Assembly (NCBI GenBank): GCA_030568195.1
Contig: JAJLTO010000002.1
Coordinates: forward strand, 1,240,001 to 1,304,000
Length of the DNA: 64,000 bases
Reading direction: 5' to 3'
DNA from: Dipodascopsis uninucleata var. uninucleata
Lineage: Eukaryota; Ascomycota; Lipomycetes; Lipomycetales; Lipomycetaceae
Position 1 is the stretch's first letter, and every line of letters starts with the position of its first letter. The notes beneath the pieces were generated by a model. The model was not told the origin of the DNA. It searched no databases and was given only the letters and a program-made list of their open reading frames with translations. Shown here piece after piece: positions 22,028 to 33,928 of the stretch. The position numbers were made by a program, and so were the translations under genes.

Positions 22028-24744
22028 GAAAGATAGCCTAGGGAAGTGTTAATAGATGTGACTTTCTTTTAGATATCTGATTATGTATAGATCTTTTCTG
22101 TTTTTTTTTTTTTGGCGTTTACGAGTTTTTTTTATTTAAATTTCATTTAATACTTATCTAATTCCCTTCAGAAAATTGAAGAATCTAATTTTCGAGCGTC
22201 AGATTTTATATATCTGTGTACTATGATGAATTTACAATTGCGAAATAACTATAATAGTATGGACTTAAAAAGAGAAGAGTATATAATAAGGTTAAAGTCG
22301 CGATGTAGCAATATTAAATTAAATTTAATCATGATTAATGTTCGGCCGCATATTTTGGGCATCAAGATAGTAAAAATACAATAGCTCAAGCAATTGTATT
22401 ATTACATGGTTTCTTATTTATATTCTTAATTTTTTAGTCATCATTCATTAATAAATAAAAATTTAGTAAATGCAGAATTAGGTTTAATTGCTATTATCTG
22501 TTGATCATTTGAGAGGAGAAGTATTAAGAATGATAAATCACTGTAGGACGTCATGAACAATGAATTCAAACTCTATTTATTATATATTTTATATGATATT
22601 ACATATTAGCTAAGTGCCTGTCTAGTACTTATATGAGTTATGAAGATTAAATACATAAGAAGTTATTTTACTAAAGCTAATGGAAATTTTCTTCTAGCAT
22701 GAATACCATAAACTCTAATTCTCAATGTTAATAGGAGCAAGAACTTCGATACTATTTCTACGATCACTTCGGACCTTTTCTAACTCCTCAAGTCAATCTC
22801 AAGATATTTGGCGACAGACAGTTTGAATGACAATGCAAGAGTAAGGGCAGCAGCCACAATGACAATTAGATGAATCTTCGCTGGGTTACAACGTCGTTAC
22901 TGCTGTCATTAAACACACGCGGTCCAATAATATTAACGAGACCAAGTTCATTGAGAATAATAGCTGATCGTGTTGCAAACCTGTAGATTCAGGGGCCTTA
23001 CACGTATATATAGGTAGCAGAGACAATAGCAAGCCAGTACTTTAGTATATAAATACCAAAAAGTCCTCCAAACTATTAATGAGCAGGCGAAAGCTAGTAG
23101 CGATCCAGTACCTAAAATTGATAGTAGCAAATAATAACTATGAATAGTGCAGTCTTCCGGCGTCACCAGCTAGAGATGTAGTAATAATATTACTATGGAA
23201 ACTGCACGAGATGGCATCACATAATGCTGTTCTCTCTGTTAAATATGCGAATTTTTGATCAGGGAATTCTGCCCAGTTATGATTACAGTGCTTGTTCTTG
23301 ATATCTGTTAAATATTTTCGCAAAGGCGTTTGATTGCAGGAATTTTTTTTCTCTTCAGTCAAAATGAGACTTATACGACTATCTGCAAAGGATCATCGCG
23401 GAAAAGTTATCCAGAACGTTAATACGACCAAAACAAAAAAGAGAAATCCTTTCCAGTTTGCAGTTGTAGCAGTTGACAGCTTGACATTTTCAGATTTACG
23501 GGAGATAGTGTATTTAAAATCTGTGTAGCATGTATTGCATATATCAGAGATCAGTCCAATACGTTGGTTTCGTTCAGTATATCATGCGCCGGTGGCCAAA
23601 TACCAAATACCAAATACCATAGATGGGGCAAAGCATGCGTCAAGAAAGTACTCGGAAGTACATCAATCGAGCGGAAATGTGGCAAGTAGCTTGACGGACA
23701 ACTACAACTCCTTAGATAATGGCCAGACGATTGAGGTATTTTCTAATGGCGAAATTTTGGGTGACAATAAGTATGACACAGGATAGTGTATCCAAAAGGG
23801 CATATTGTTTCAAGAATAGAATATTGCGGATCTGCAAGATTTTCACAATGATATGACTTCCTCAATTGCTCCATTTTTTTCACACCTACAAGTATTTCCG
23901 TTAGATCATGTCATATGTGTATAATATCGATCCGAAGTCAACAATAATTGAAGTCAAAAGAGCATTTATATATACTGGATATCTTGTTGGCTAAATTATC
24001 TTGCGTGCTCTCCGTATGAAATTAACCTAAGATCAGTTGAAGAAATATATGTGCGCCTCGAGTAGTGTTCTCTTTCTATATCCTTAATATTTACTCTACG
24101 CCTTGAAGGATACACTTCTAGTCACCAGTTAGTCATATTTGCCTAGACTACGTCCTTTGGTCCTCTCGCTGGGCTCCATCCTTCGCTTCTGAATGTTGCT
24201 CCCGACATGGGCACTACAAAAGTAGGACAGCGAAAGTAGCTTTTCAATGTCTCAAATAAAGTTATAGATGTCAAAACGGCCATTAATATCAGCGATTCTC
24301 TGATGTCGCTAGCTGACAATAAACGTAATGTCTATACCTCATTGTCTACTTCTCAAATCAGATTCCTTTCTCGTATGGAACATTGATTGCATATACAATG
24401 AAACGCTAAGTGGTCTGATGCCGGTGAGATCATCTCTCAAATTAGACGGCCCTCAAATAGAAGAGTGTCTCAGAGTGCATCTCAATATCTAGATAATATG
24501 CTTATCCCAATTAAGGTTCGGTATGTTTAGATGATTGCATAGTGGAGTACATTTAACGCTACATCTACTTGCCAATGTTTGGTTAATTGGTTAATCGGTT
24601 CTTAGCTGAATTAAAAAACAGTCGACGGAGTAGCAACACAGCATGCGAGTTTTACAAAAACTTCATGGAAAAGACTCATGGAATCTGATCGGAGAATTGA
24701 AGGCAGAATACTGGGCTCAAATTGTGTATTTTTGTCCAGTACAA
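22028..24744. other. Gene-poor 2.7-kb region between ammonium permease and hexose transporter
   Basis: Convergent 3' flanks separated by 2.7 kb. A T run at 22099-22111 may belong to the permease terminator. Apart from a possible decayed membrane-protein gene at 22780-23160, only short frames occur (for example 23364-23528 and 23535-23786 on plus), with no family resemblance. I see no RNA gene. Confidence 0.35.
22780..23160 (-). pseudogene. Possible decayed membrane-protein gene
   Basis: Three minus-strand blocks have protein-like composition but lie in different frames. Block A (about 23140-22985) contains YYLLLSILGTGSLLAFAC and more helix. Block B (22979-22869) contains RSAIILNELGLVNIIGPRVF. 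Block C (22896-22780) contains AKIHLIVIVAAALTLALSFK followed by a charged tail and a stop. Together they look like the end of a multi-helix membrane protein interrupted by two frame changes, with no intron signals placed to fix them. The family is not recognised. The resemblance could be chance in AT-rich DNA. Confidence 0.25.
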
Positions 24745-26338
24745 TTAAGTTGCATGCTCTACTCTTTCAATTTCAGTATCCTTTTCATTCAGTACTCTGC
24801 TAACTTGTGTCAAGTCTTCTGACGGCACGAATTTAGGAGAGTTCCAAGCATACTTTACACAGCCGTATAATTCATCAATTTGCTCAAGCCGGAGACCTTT
24901 CGTCTCAAAAACCCAAATGTATACAAATATTGCTGCAGCGAAACAGCTTGATCCCTAAAATAATTACGCATTTGTCAGCCTGGTGACTATTAAATATCAA
25001 AATTGAATAGTCACTTACCCAAATAAAAAATACTTTATTTCCTAAATTTGCATTACCAGGGCCAGTTCCTACGAGGTACGGTGTCGCATAAGCAATCGCA
25101 AAATTGAATAAATAATTGGTGGCCCCTGATATTGCGACAGATGTTGCCCTGGTTCTAAGAGGAAATGACTCTCCAACTAAAACCCAAGGTGTAGGGCCCC
25201 ATGAAACAGACTCCGATGCCGTGAAAAGGCACGAGAAAGCTACCAAAATTTTGTTTGAAACGGCGGAGTTAGTTACGATACCGATGATAGCGATGATGTA
25301 CTGAGTGAGAAAGTTTCCAATAGCACCAAAAATAAGTAGATTTCTTCGACCAAAGCGCTCAATCAAGTACACTGATGGTAGCGTCATCCCAACAGAAACG
25401 GAGTTTATTGCCATCGATACAACAAATGAATTTGAAATGCCTGCTCCCTGAAAATACTCTGTTCCAAAGTACTTGATGAAATTTTGTCCTGCTAGCTGTT
25501 GAAAAGCCATCACGCCCATTCCCATGGTGAGTCGATGAAGTTGTCTGTTTTCTCTTCTAAAACAATCGGACACGGATGCTTTGCCAAATGAGCGCTCATA
25601 GTCAAGGTTAATCTGTATCTCAGTAACTTCATCTTTGATCTCCTGGTCATTAACGGAAAGGTATCTCATATATGCAAGAGCTTTCAGGGCTGCAGCTGTA
25701 TTGTCTTTCTTTACGTAGTAACGAGGAGATTCTGGTATGAAAGTTAAGCCGATAAGAAGTAGTGAGGCCCATACAAACTGAACGCAAATGGGAATCAAAT
25801 AACATGATCTGCCAGTTTTATTTTTAGTCGCGTTGTTGATAACTGCTGCTAAGAAAACCCCTAATGTTATAGCCTGATGATATCCTGCCACAATAGGTCC
25901 TCGTAATTTCTTTGAGAGTATTTCTGATTGATATAATGGTCCTAGCGAAGATACTGATCCTGCACCCCAACCTGCAAAGAACCTCCCTACAACAAAGAGA
26001 GCTACACCGGCATTTATTGTTTGCAGAATGACACCAAAGCTGAAAATACAGCATGCTGTAACTAAACCTGGACGTCTGCCAAACCTATCTGCAATGTATG
26101 CATTAGACAGAGCACCACAAAAAAGCCCTGCTGACAGAATAGAGACGATTAGACTTGTTCTACCAGCGGTGATCTCGTAGCTTTCATTTTTCAATGTTCC
26201 ATAATCCTTTTTAAATTGTGCCATGGCCTGCACACCACTGATCATGCCAATATCATATCCATATAGAATTCCACCAAACGACAGAAAGCAGCCGACTATA
26301 ATCGATGGTACTGATGATCCGGGCTGAAGTTTTATCAT
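24745..26338 (-). CDS. MFS hexose transporter
   Basis: Proton-linked or facilitative monosaccharide uptake carrier of the sugar-porter family. Exons 26338-25019 and 24954-24745, with a 64-nt intron, give 509 aa with twelve membrane helices. Family motifs are complete: GYDIGMISGV in helix 1, ADRFGRRPG between helices 2 and 3, PLYQSEIL, VGRFFAGWGAG, FIPESPRYYVKK after helix 6, FQQLAGQNFIKYFGTEYF in helix 7, LIERFGRRN, and GPTPWVLVGESFPLRTRA. VFETKGLRLEQIDELY is completed by the second exon. The sequence is closest in style to high-affinity glucose transporters of filamentous ascomycetes (MstA/Hxt type); substrate is inferred. It is followed upstream on the same strand by a secreted alpha-amylase, so uptake of starch-derived glucose is a natural guess. 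The second exon ends in a hydrophilic Glu/Lys tail. Confidence 0.9.
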
Positions 26339-27445
26339 CTCTGATTTCTGTGAACACTTGCTAAATCAAAGAGAAACTATCGCAATTTCGGACTCTAGAT
26401 GATCCTTCTTACACCTATATCTAGCTTATATGTTTGATACATCGAGATATTTATATTTTAGGCGTCATTTAAAGGTCCCCCGTATAACTGTTATAACATT
26501 ATTTAATTGACTGTGATTGAGCCAACATTAAAGTGGTAGAGAAGTACTAGACCACCACCTGTCTTGGCTTGACTTATTGTGACAGTGCAATGGGATTCGC
26601 ATATCCGCCCTGCGTGCTCATGATCTGGTATTTTAAGAAATGTGAATGTGCTTATCTATCGGCTCTCTCTTCTTTGAATTGCTGGAGAATATGCTACGTA
26701 ACAGTTTTGTGCCAAAAGATCGTAACCCCACATCAACTCACTTACCCCAGATTCCATCTCATTATCCGCTATTCGTAGTGTTAAGGAAAAACTAATTCCA
26801 CGCATCTAACGGAAATCCAAAATCGGAAAACTATTGTAATAGCGTGAATACCAAGGTACTGAAAGATCATCTTCATACTCTTGTGAGGAGAAACTTAAAA
26901 GTTGAATCGCCCTTGTATACGTCAATTAACTCCACTTCTGTAGCTCTCCCCACAACAGCTTCAGTCAACCTTGATTTTGCTATTTCCGAATTCCTTTTCA
27001 TCATGCGGAAAATCACAGCTACTGTATATTAATGGAGTATCAAGGTCGATACTTGAGCGGAGAACAAAGCTGTCTAAGTGATAATAACTGATTCGTAGGT
27101 ATGTTCAATCCCCACGATATCAAAAACTATCTAACATTTGAGGCCTTGTAGCATCGATTGTTCAATTGGCATTAAAGATGGAAACATAGGAAGAAGTTAT
27201 ACAATACAATAACAATAAATATATTTCAAGTCTACCATATTATTATAATCTCATATGCTGATTGTGAATGTCTCAGAACATGTTGTTGATATGTACAAGC
27301 AAGCGTAATGCTAATGTTGCTTATTGTTGTTTGCTTCTGCAATTATTTCTCATATACATCTATGACTACAACTTTTTACCTCCCTTAAACTATATTGATT
27401 CAGCAAAATAATTAATAAACAATTGATGAAGGACCGGAATTAAAA
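26339..27445. promoter_or_regulatory. Hexose-transporter promoter and amylase 3' flank
   Basis: A 1.1-kb region between two minus-strand genes. It must hold the transporter promoter and the amylase terminator. No coding or RNA feature is convincing. Confidence 0.3.
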
Positions 27446-29500
27446 TTACAAACCACAGACCCCAGAACCAAGTAAACTTTTGTAATTAATATAAATTCGT
27501 GGTTCACCAGACATGTGTACAATTAGCTGGTCTTTATATGTGATGGTCTGCTTCGTGCATGTGATCACTTCAATTACAATATTGCCGATATCAAAATCTG
27601 TGTTAGAAAGCACCAGAAGTCTTGCAGATGCTTGTACACCTTGATTAGACAAGATTGTAATGACCTGGGTGGTATTAGATCCCTTGCGCAGCGCAATCGT
27701 GTGAACATCTGAATAGATGACTTTCGTTTGGTATATAACATAATGTGGGTCATTTCGAATAGAAGCCGCACGAACATAGTTGCACAGCTTAATAAATTTA
27801 TATAACTCGGTATCTGTAGAGTATCCTGTCAACCATAGGGCTTCACGATTTTCTGGGTCACCACCGCCATCGAGATCCTGCTCTTGGCCATAATAGATAA
27901 TTGGAATTCCATCAAACAGAATTGTAAATGCAATAACAGATCTTTTAAGAGCAGGATCATTTGTATATGCACCAAAACGAGGATTATCATGGTTTTCAAT
28001 GAAATTTCCCATTAATGATACATCATCACAATATTTTTGCATGTCCTCTATCATGCTCACAAGAACATCCATCTTCGCCCCAGGATATTGAAAAGCATAA
28101 AGCAGCTGATAATACATTGGATAATTTAGAAGACCATCAACGTGTCCTTGGTATTGACAGACATATTCAGGGTCTCCATGAAACACCTCACCAAGACCAT
28201 ATACTCTCATAGCCACCTGAAATGGATCCCAAAAATCTATTTGAACATGCTTCAAGGTATCAATTCTAAAGCCATCAATAGAGTAATTGGAACGAAGCTC
28301 TTCAATCCAAAATATGAACTCATCTTGCACTTCTTTTAATGATGTATCAACATCGACGAGAGGCACGTCATCATCACCCAGCCAGCATTCTTCAACCTCA
28401 GCTTGATTTGAATAGTTTGTTATAAAGCAAAAAGGATGGAAATACTTCTCGTTATTGAATGGCACAAACTTGCTGTAGTCAATAGTAGTATAATTACCGG
28501 ACCAGCCATAGTGATTCACGACAACATCAACCATGATGTACATATCACGTCTATGCAGTTCATCTATCAGTGCCTTCAAATCATCGACTTCTCCAAAGTG
28601 AGGATTGAGATCATACATATTTTGCATCCAATATCCATGATAACCATATCCTTCTGGTGTTTCACCTTCGATGTTGGCGACTATGGGCGATATCCATATG
28701 GCATCAAATCCCATCCCTTGTATATAATCCAATTTATCCATCACCCCTTTATAAGTTCCACCGCAATACTCCTTAGATTGAGTGATGCATTCAGCTGTTA
28801 ATGAGCCGTCTGACCGAGCAAAGCGGTCAGTCAGAATTTGATATATAGTTCTCGTCCGCCACTCACGCGCCAACCCAGGTCTTGCAGAAGGAGATCTCTG
28901 TTCTCCAGTTGGCTTTGGTCTAGCGTTAGATATAGTATCTGTAGAAGTAGCTGAAGCAATTGAAGTTACAATCAACGAAATTGCAGATGTGCTTGTCGGC
29001 ACAATTGAACATGATGTTTCCTTCTCGATCTCAGTTCTTGTTAATGTTGATGGTATAGTAATATAGTCATTCTCAAGGTAGGTGACAGCGTTCTCAAATA
29101 CATACTTCACGTATTCAATTTCTTTAATTGAGCCCACCTCAGCATTGCTTACTTCCCAGACCTCCCATCCGTCGCTGAAAGCTTGCGCGTAATGTGCCTC
29201 GGCCATGATCTCAAATCCGCTTGTTGTCTTACAAAAGATATCCACTTTTTTTGTGTATCCATCGTTGAATACAAATATTGTCGCATTCAAGACTCCATTA
29301 CAGTACTGATATGATGCCAATTGAACATGATTTTCCTTGTATACACTATATGGCAATGCTTTCAATCGGCGAGCCTCGCAATATTCTGGATTGAAACGCA
29401 GACTCTGTAATCGACTTAAAAGCGCGAATTGTACAGCCATAGACGTTTTAAACCCCTGCAATAGCAGAGCTACAGCCAGCAACACATTTATCCACCGCAT
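27446..29500 (-). CDS. Secreted alpha-amylase (GH13) with N-terminal CBM21-like starch-binding module
   Basis: Hydrolyses internal alpha-1,4 bonds of starch outside the cell. Intronless, 684 aa. Residues 1-22 form a signal peptide (LLAVALLLQGFKTSMA). About 60-150 is a beta-rich module with VFNDGYTKKVDIF, DGWEVWEVS and FENAVTYLENDY, the pattern of CBM21 raw-starch-binding domains. A Thr/Ser/Pro-rich linker runs to about 215. The GH13 barrel follows, with conserved regions DVVVNH, DGFRIDTLKH (nucleophile Asp), GEVF (acid/base Glu) and FIENHDNPR (transition-state Asp), plus WISPIVAN and YHGYWMQNMYDLNPHFG typical of fungal GH13_1 enzymes. A C-terminal beta domain closes the protein. An N-terminal starch-binding module is unusual: most fungal amylases carry CBM20 at the C-terminus. 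The Lipomyces kononenkoae LKA1 type shares the arrangement. It is divergent from FUN30 and tandem with the hexose transporter. Confidence 0.92.
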   Translation of the reverse strand: MRWINVLLAVALLLQGFKTSMAVQFALLSRLQSLRFNPEYCEARRLKALPYSVYKENHVQLASYQYCNGVLNATIFVFNDGYTKKVDIFCKTTSGFEIMAEAHYAQAFSDGWEVWEVSNAEVGSIKEIEYVKYVFENAVTYLENDYITIPSTLTRTEIEKETSCSIVPTSTSAISLIVTSIASATSTDTISNARPKPTGEQRSPSARPGLAREWRTRTIYQILTDRFARSDGSLTAECITQSKEYCGGTYKGVMDKLDYIQGMGFDAIWISPIVANIEGETPEGYGYHGYWMQNMYDLNPHFGEVDDLKALIDELHRRDMYIMVDVVVNHYGWSGNYTTIDYSKFVPFNNEKYFHPFCFITNYSNQAEVEECWLGDDDVPLVDVDTSLKEVQDEFIFWIEELRSNYSIDGFRIDTLKHVQIDFWDPFQVAMRVYGLGEVFHGDPEYVCQYQGHVDGLLNYPMYYQLLYAFQYPGAKMDVLVSMIEDMQKYCDDVSLMGNFIENHDNPRFGAYTNDPALKRSVIAFTILFDGIPIIYYGQEQDLDGGGDPENREALWLTGYSTDTELYKFIKLCNYVRAASIRNDPHYVIYQTKVIYSDVHTIALRKGSNTTQVITILSNQGVQASARLLVLSNTDFDIGNIVIEVITCTKQTITYKDQLIVHMSGEPRIYINYKSLLGSGVCGL

Positions 29501-30123
29501 TTATACAGGACTGTACCTCTTAGAAATATAGATCGAATGTTACTGGCTTCAACCAGCTGGAGTAACGAACTAGATTGGATCAACAATGGTCAGGATTTCC
29601 TGTTCTTCACGCCGGATGCTTTCATTTACACACCAAATAATATATGTAATAGAATTGCCTAAACTTTGAAAATCACAAACCACTCTTCATACTTGCAAAA
29701 GAAGATTATATTTTGGTGGATCTGGGCAAAGATTTTGATCTCATTCGTGATGGAAAACCACTCCTTTTTTTATTTACCGAAGAGCTCTGACGCGAAAAAA
29801 AATTCCTTGTCCGACGTGAAATATAAAGCTCTCCTAATTAACTACTATAATACAAATTTAGCTCAAGAGAAGTAATTTGAGCTTTTAATAATACTTAATT
29901 GGCTCCCACCCGACGCTCTGTATTTACAATCTGCTAGAGCAGACCAGACATCTTCCTATTAGTATTTTTCCTAATAAATTATTGTATTGCGCGGGCAAGG
30001 GAATACTATATTGGATTTTTAAAATCTTCGCGACCGCAAACAGCAGCAACGTTCATATATATCTTACGCGAATATTTTATGGCTATCTATTTATAAATTC
30101 TGAGTATCATAGAAATTACTGTC
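29501..30123. promoter_or_regulatory. Divergent alpha-amylase/FUN30 promoter
   Basis: A 620-bp divergent spacer, strongly AT-rich, supplying promoters to both neighbours. I recognise no specific operator. Confidence 0.35.
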
Positions 30124-33100
30124 ATGTCGGAGGATCGATTACTGAAGAGAAGGCGAATCACGGATAAACGCAACACGTTAGATACGATAAACTTGCTGTC
30201 ATCACCAGATGCATGTGAGGAACTCTCTACAGGTGAACTAAAAGAGCGAACGCCGACAAAAGAGTCTATATCTCGTTATGACTCTTCTGAGAGTCCAAAA
30301 ATTGAGGTTCCGAGGTCTTCACCCAATTCTGAGCGAACACCTGAAAATGGTCGAGACTCGTATCGTCGTGATAGTCAGAGTAATCCAAGGCCAGTGTCCG
30401 GAGATACATTCTATGCCAGTCTGATCAACGGTAGAAAACCTAGCTTTGATTCTAGTCGTGGTATAAATAATCAGGATGCTTATGGTATAGATACTCTCCC
30501 ACGTTCCAATTTAGTGCCTAGCAAGGTAGGAAGCTCTAATCCTTTCCCTCTTCTTTTCAATCGTTCGGCGCCAGCATCAAGTTCATCTATATATCAACGA
30601 AATGGAACTGCTAGCCCAAACTATAGTAATCTAGGTAATAGTAGCCTTTCGCCTCAGTCTAGAATGAGGAGTTTGGTCGGAAGATTTGCGAGCTCCACCG
30701 ATCAAAAGATTCCTATTAGTAGTAACTCAGATGCTAGATTGTCAGGTAATGGTGGAAGCGCGAATAATACTCTCCGACCTGTTTCGAAGGGACATGCAGT
30801 TAAAAAGATGGTTCAAAGGGGTCCAGCTCCAGCACGGCCTGTTGATACAGAAATTAGTCTAAAAGATTTACCACGGGATCAGATAAAAATTATAGAGAGA
30901 CTTCAGGAAGTGTTCCCTACATATAAATTATCTACTTTGTTAAGTGCAGTCAATCTCAAGTCCAACTTTGACGACGCTGCTGAATGGTTATCGCTACGAG
31001 ATGAAGCATTGATTGGCTCGGATAAGCATATTAGCAATTCCCCAACTTCTCCAACAAAACTTGTTACTTCTAAGCGTGATATCACTAAGCCAGCAAAGTC
31101 CATTCGTGAAAAGTTTAGTGCGACTCAAAGTGCAAATGTTATTAATCTTTCATCTTCACAAGCATCTGAATCGGATAATTCAAAGCTTAAGATTACAAAT
31201 CCTGCAAATCATATTTCTATTGACGATGTTGATGAAATTGTAGATGTTGATGGCGACTCTGACTCCAATGTTGAAAGTGAAGAGATAGTAGATAATACGG
31301 CAATTGAGACGCAACTCTTGAGAATATTCAACAACGATTCCGCTGAGGTTATCATGGATGTTGCGTTTTGTGCGAATGAGTTGGCTGATAACATTATTGC
31401 TGGTAGACCATACTCAAGTTTGGACGAAGTTAGAATTATTGACAATCCTTCTATGGCGTCCGCTGATACTGATGCCTCCAAGAAGAAGGCTAAACGTCAA
31501 CGACGGCCAGCCGGAGATAGAGCAGTTGATACCGCTATAGATGTAAGTTATTATGCAGATTAAACTATTAACAGAACACTAACACAATTATCTATAGACA
31601 CTTTCTGGTTATGAAGCTGTTGACTCTCTAATTCGAAAGTGCGAGAGTCTTGGTCGTTCTGTGTCAGATTCAATCAAAAAATGGGGCGTGACGCTGCAAG
31701 GTGCGAACGGTGAATTGGAATTAATAGACCTGGCTGATGATGACGGCGGCAATTCATCTTCAAAATCTGTGGTAGCGACTACAGCTGGTGGTGGGTATTT
31801 TACAGAACAACCATCACTTTTACCTGAAGATATCAAGCTCAAGAGTTATCAGCAAGTCGGTATTAACTGGCTATCCTTGATGTATAAGAAGAAGCTCTCT
31901 TGTATATTGGCGGATGAAATGGGCTTAGGAAAGACTTGCCAGGTGATCTCATTCCTGGCGCATCTAAAAGAAATTGGAATCAATGGTCCTCATCTCGTGG
32001 TTGTTCCTTCTTCCACTCTCGAAAATTGGTTGCGAGAATTTAAAAGATTTTGTCCATCTCTTGTTGTTGAGCCTTACTATGGTTCCCAGAAAGAGCGTCA
32101 AGAAATTAGGGCGGTACTATTAGAACAAGAGACTGATTTCGATGTTCTCGTTACAACCTATAACTTAGCGACTGGTAGTCCACTAGATTGTTCCTTTCTA
32201 AGAAGTTTTAAGTTTAATGTTTGTGTATATGATGAAGGGCACATGCTGAAGAACAGTAACTCAGAGAGATACCAGAAGCTTATGAAATTGAAAGCCGAGT
32301 TCCGACTTCTATTGACAGGCACTCCTTTACAAAATAATCTACAAGAGCTTATATCGCTTTTAGCTTTCATTTTACCTTATTTATTCAAGGAAAGAAAGAA
32401 TGACCTCGAAGGCGTATTCAAACATAAGGCAAAAACTATGGCGACTGACAAGGACAATAGCGCGCTTCTATCTCAGCAACGTATACTACGAGCGAAAACA
32501 ATGATGACTCCATTTGTATTACGAAGGAGGAAAGACATGGTACTCAAACATTTACCTAGAAAGACTCATAGCGTTGAATATTGTGATCTTTGTGCTGAAC
32601 AGAAAGAATTATATGACAATGAAATCGAGCGAAGTCGAAGAACAATAGAAGCTCGTGAAGCAGGTAAACCTCTTCCAAGTTCGGAGCGTTCATCAGTTAA
32701 TATTTTAATGCAATTACGTAAGGCTGCTGTGCACCCATTATTATTCAGACGTTTATACACGACCGAAATTCTTCGCAAGATGGCGAAAGATATCATGAAG
32801 GAAGAGAGATACTATAATGCCGACGAACAATATATATTTGAAGACATGGAAGTCATGTCTGACTTTGAGCTTCATAATTTATGTATGAAATTTACAAGTA
32901 TCAATAAATATATGCTCCAGCAAGACGAATGGATGCAGTCTGGAAAAGTGCAAAAGATTAAAAGTCTTCTTATCGATATGAAGAAGTCAAATGATCGGGT
33001 TCTTATATTTTCTCAGTTTACACAGGTGCTGGATATTTTGGAGAATGTTTTGTCGACTATAGACATGACATTTCTCAGAATGGACGGGCAGACCTCTGTC

Positions 33101-33466
33101 GAAGTTCGCCAAGATCTTATTGATAAATTTTATGAAGAAGAAGATATTAATTGCTTTCTTCTGTCAACAAAAGCAGGTGGATTTGGAATTAATTTGGCAT
33201 GTGCGAATGTTGTGATCATTTTTGATATGAGCTTTAATCCACATGACGATCGACAGGCAGAAGACAGAGCTCATAGAGTTGGTCAGACAAAAGAAGTTAG
33301 AGTGATAAGATTGGTTTCTAAGGGAACGATTGAAGAAGCAATTTTACAGCTTGCAAACACGAAGCTAGCACTTGATAAGAGCGTCAGTGATGAGTCTGAG
33401 CAATCCAAAACCGAGAATGCAAATGCTGAGCTTGTCGAAAACATGCTGTTCAAGCACAGTTCCTAA
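30124..33466 (+). CDS. FUN30: Fun30/SMARCAD1-type SNF2 chromatin remodeller
   Basis: ATP-dependent nucleosome remodeller that supports heterochromatin maintenance and DNA end resection (orthologues: Fun30, fission-yeast Fft1-3, SMARCAD1). Exons 30124-31542 and 31598-33466, with a 55-nt intron, give 1095 aa. The N-terminus is Ser/Arg-rich with many SP sites (candidate CDK targets). A CUE-like ubiquitin-binding helix bundle is at about 247-290 (IERLQEVFPTYKLSTLLSAV). Helicase motifs follow in order: LADEMGLGKT (Walker A), YDEGHMLKN (Walker B), LTGTPLQNN, FVLRRRKDMVLKHLP, SQFTQVLDILE, STKAGGFGINL and DRQAEDRAHRVGQTKEVRVI. The intron lies in the linker before the ATPase. The TPLQNNLQELISLLAFILP wording is typical of the Fun30 branch. 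Length is close to the family norm. Confidence 0.93.
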
Positions 33467-33928
33467 TATTTCTGTTTTATACAGTTCGGAAGAATTGTAT
33501 AAGTGCATCCCGCCTTATATATGTGCGCTACTTGAAATTAGAGAGTTATGTTTTGCTAAGGTTTACTTAGCAATGTACAGGTCCATATGCACTTTTAGAG
33601 TAGACGCGAAAGAGAATGATTCATAGATGACTTAAAAATTTGCATATTATATTTCGTTTAAAGTTTTGAATCTATCTATACTGACTATAGAATGTATATA
33701 TGATACGATTTTCTTCCAATATATGTTTTATTTTTACATGAGCAGATATTTACTATAATATAACGATCAGACCAAATTTCGCCAAAACAGAAAATATATG
33801 CATATATACATCCATGTGTACGTTATTAGCATCAAATACAAGCATTTGTATACAGAAACTATTTATCATTTTCTAATTTCAGTCTCTTTTTGCTCATGTA
33901 CATCTTTAAGACTAGTATCCTGAGGTTG
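33467..33928. other. Convergent 3' flanks of FUN30 and CAB4
   Basis: A 460-bp AT-rich spacer between converging genes. It is expected to contain both polyadenylation regions; nothing else is visible. Confidence 0.3.
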
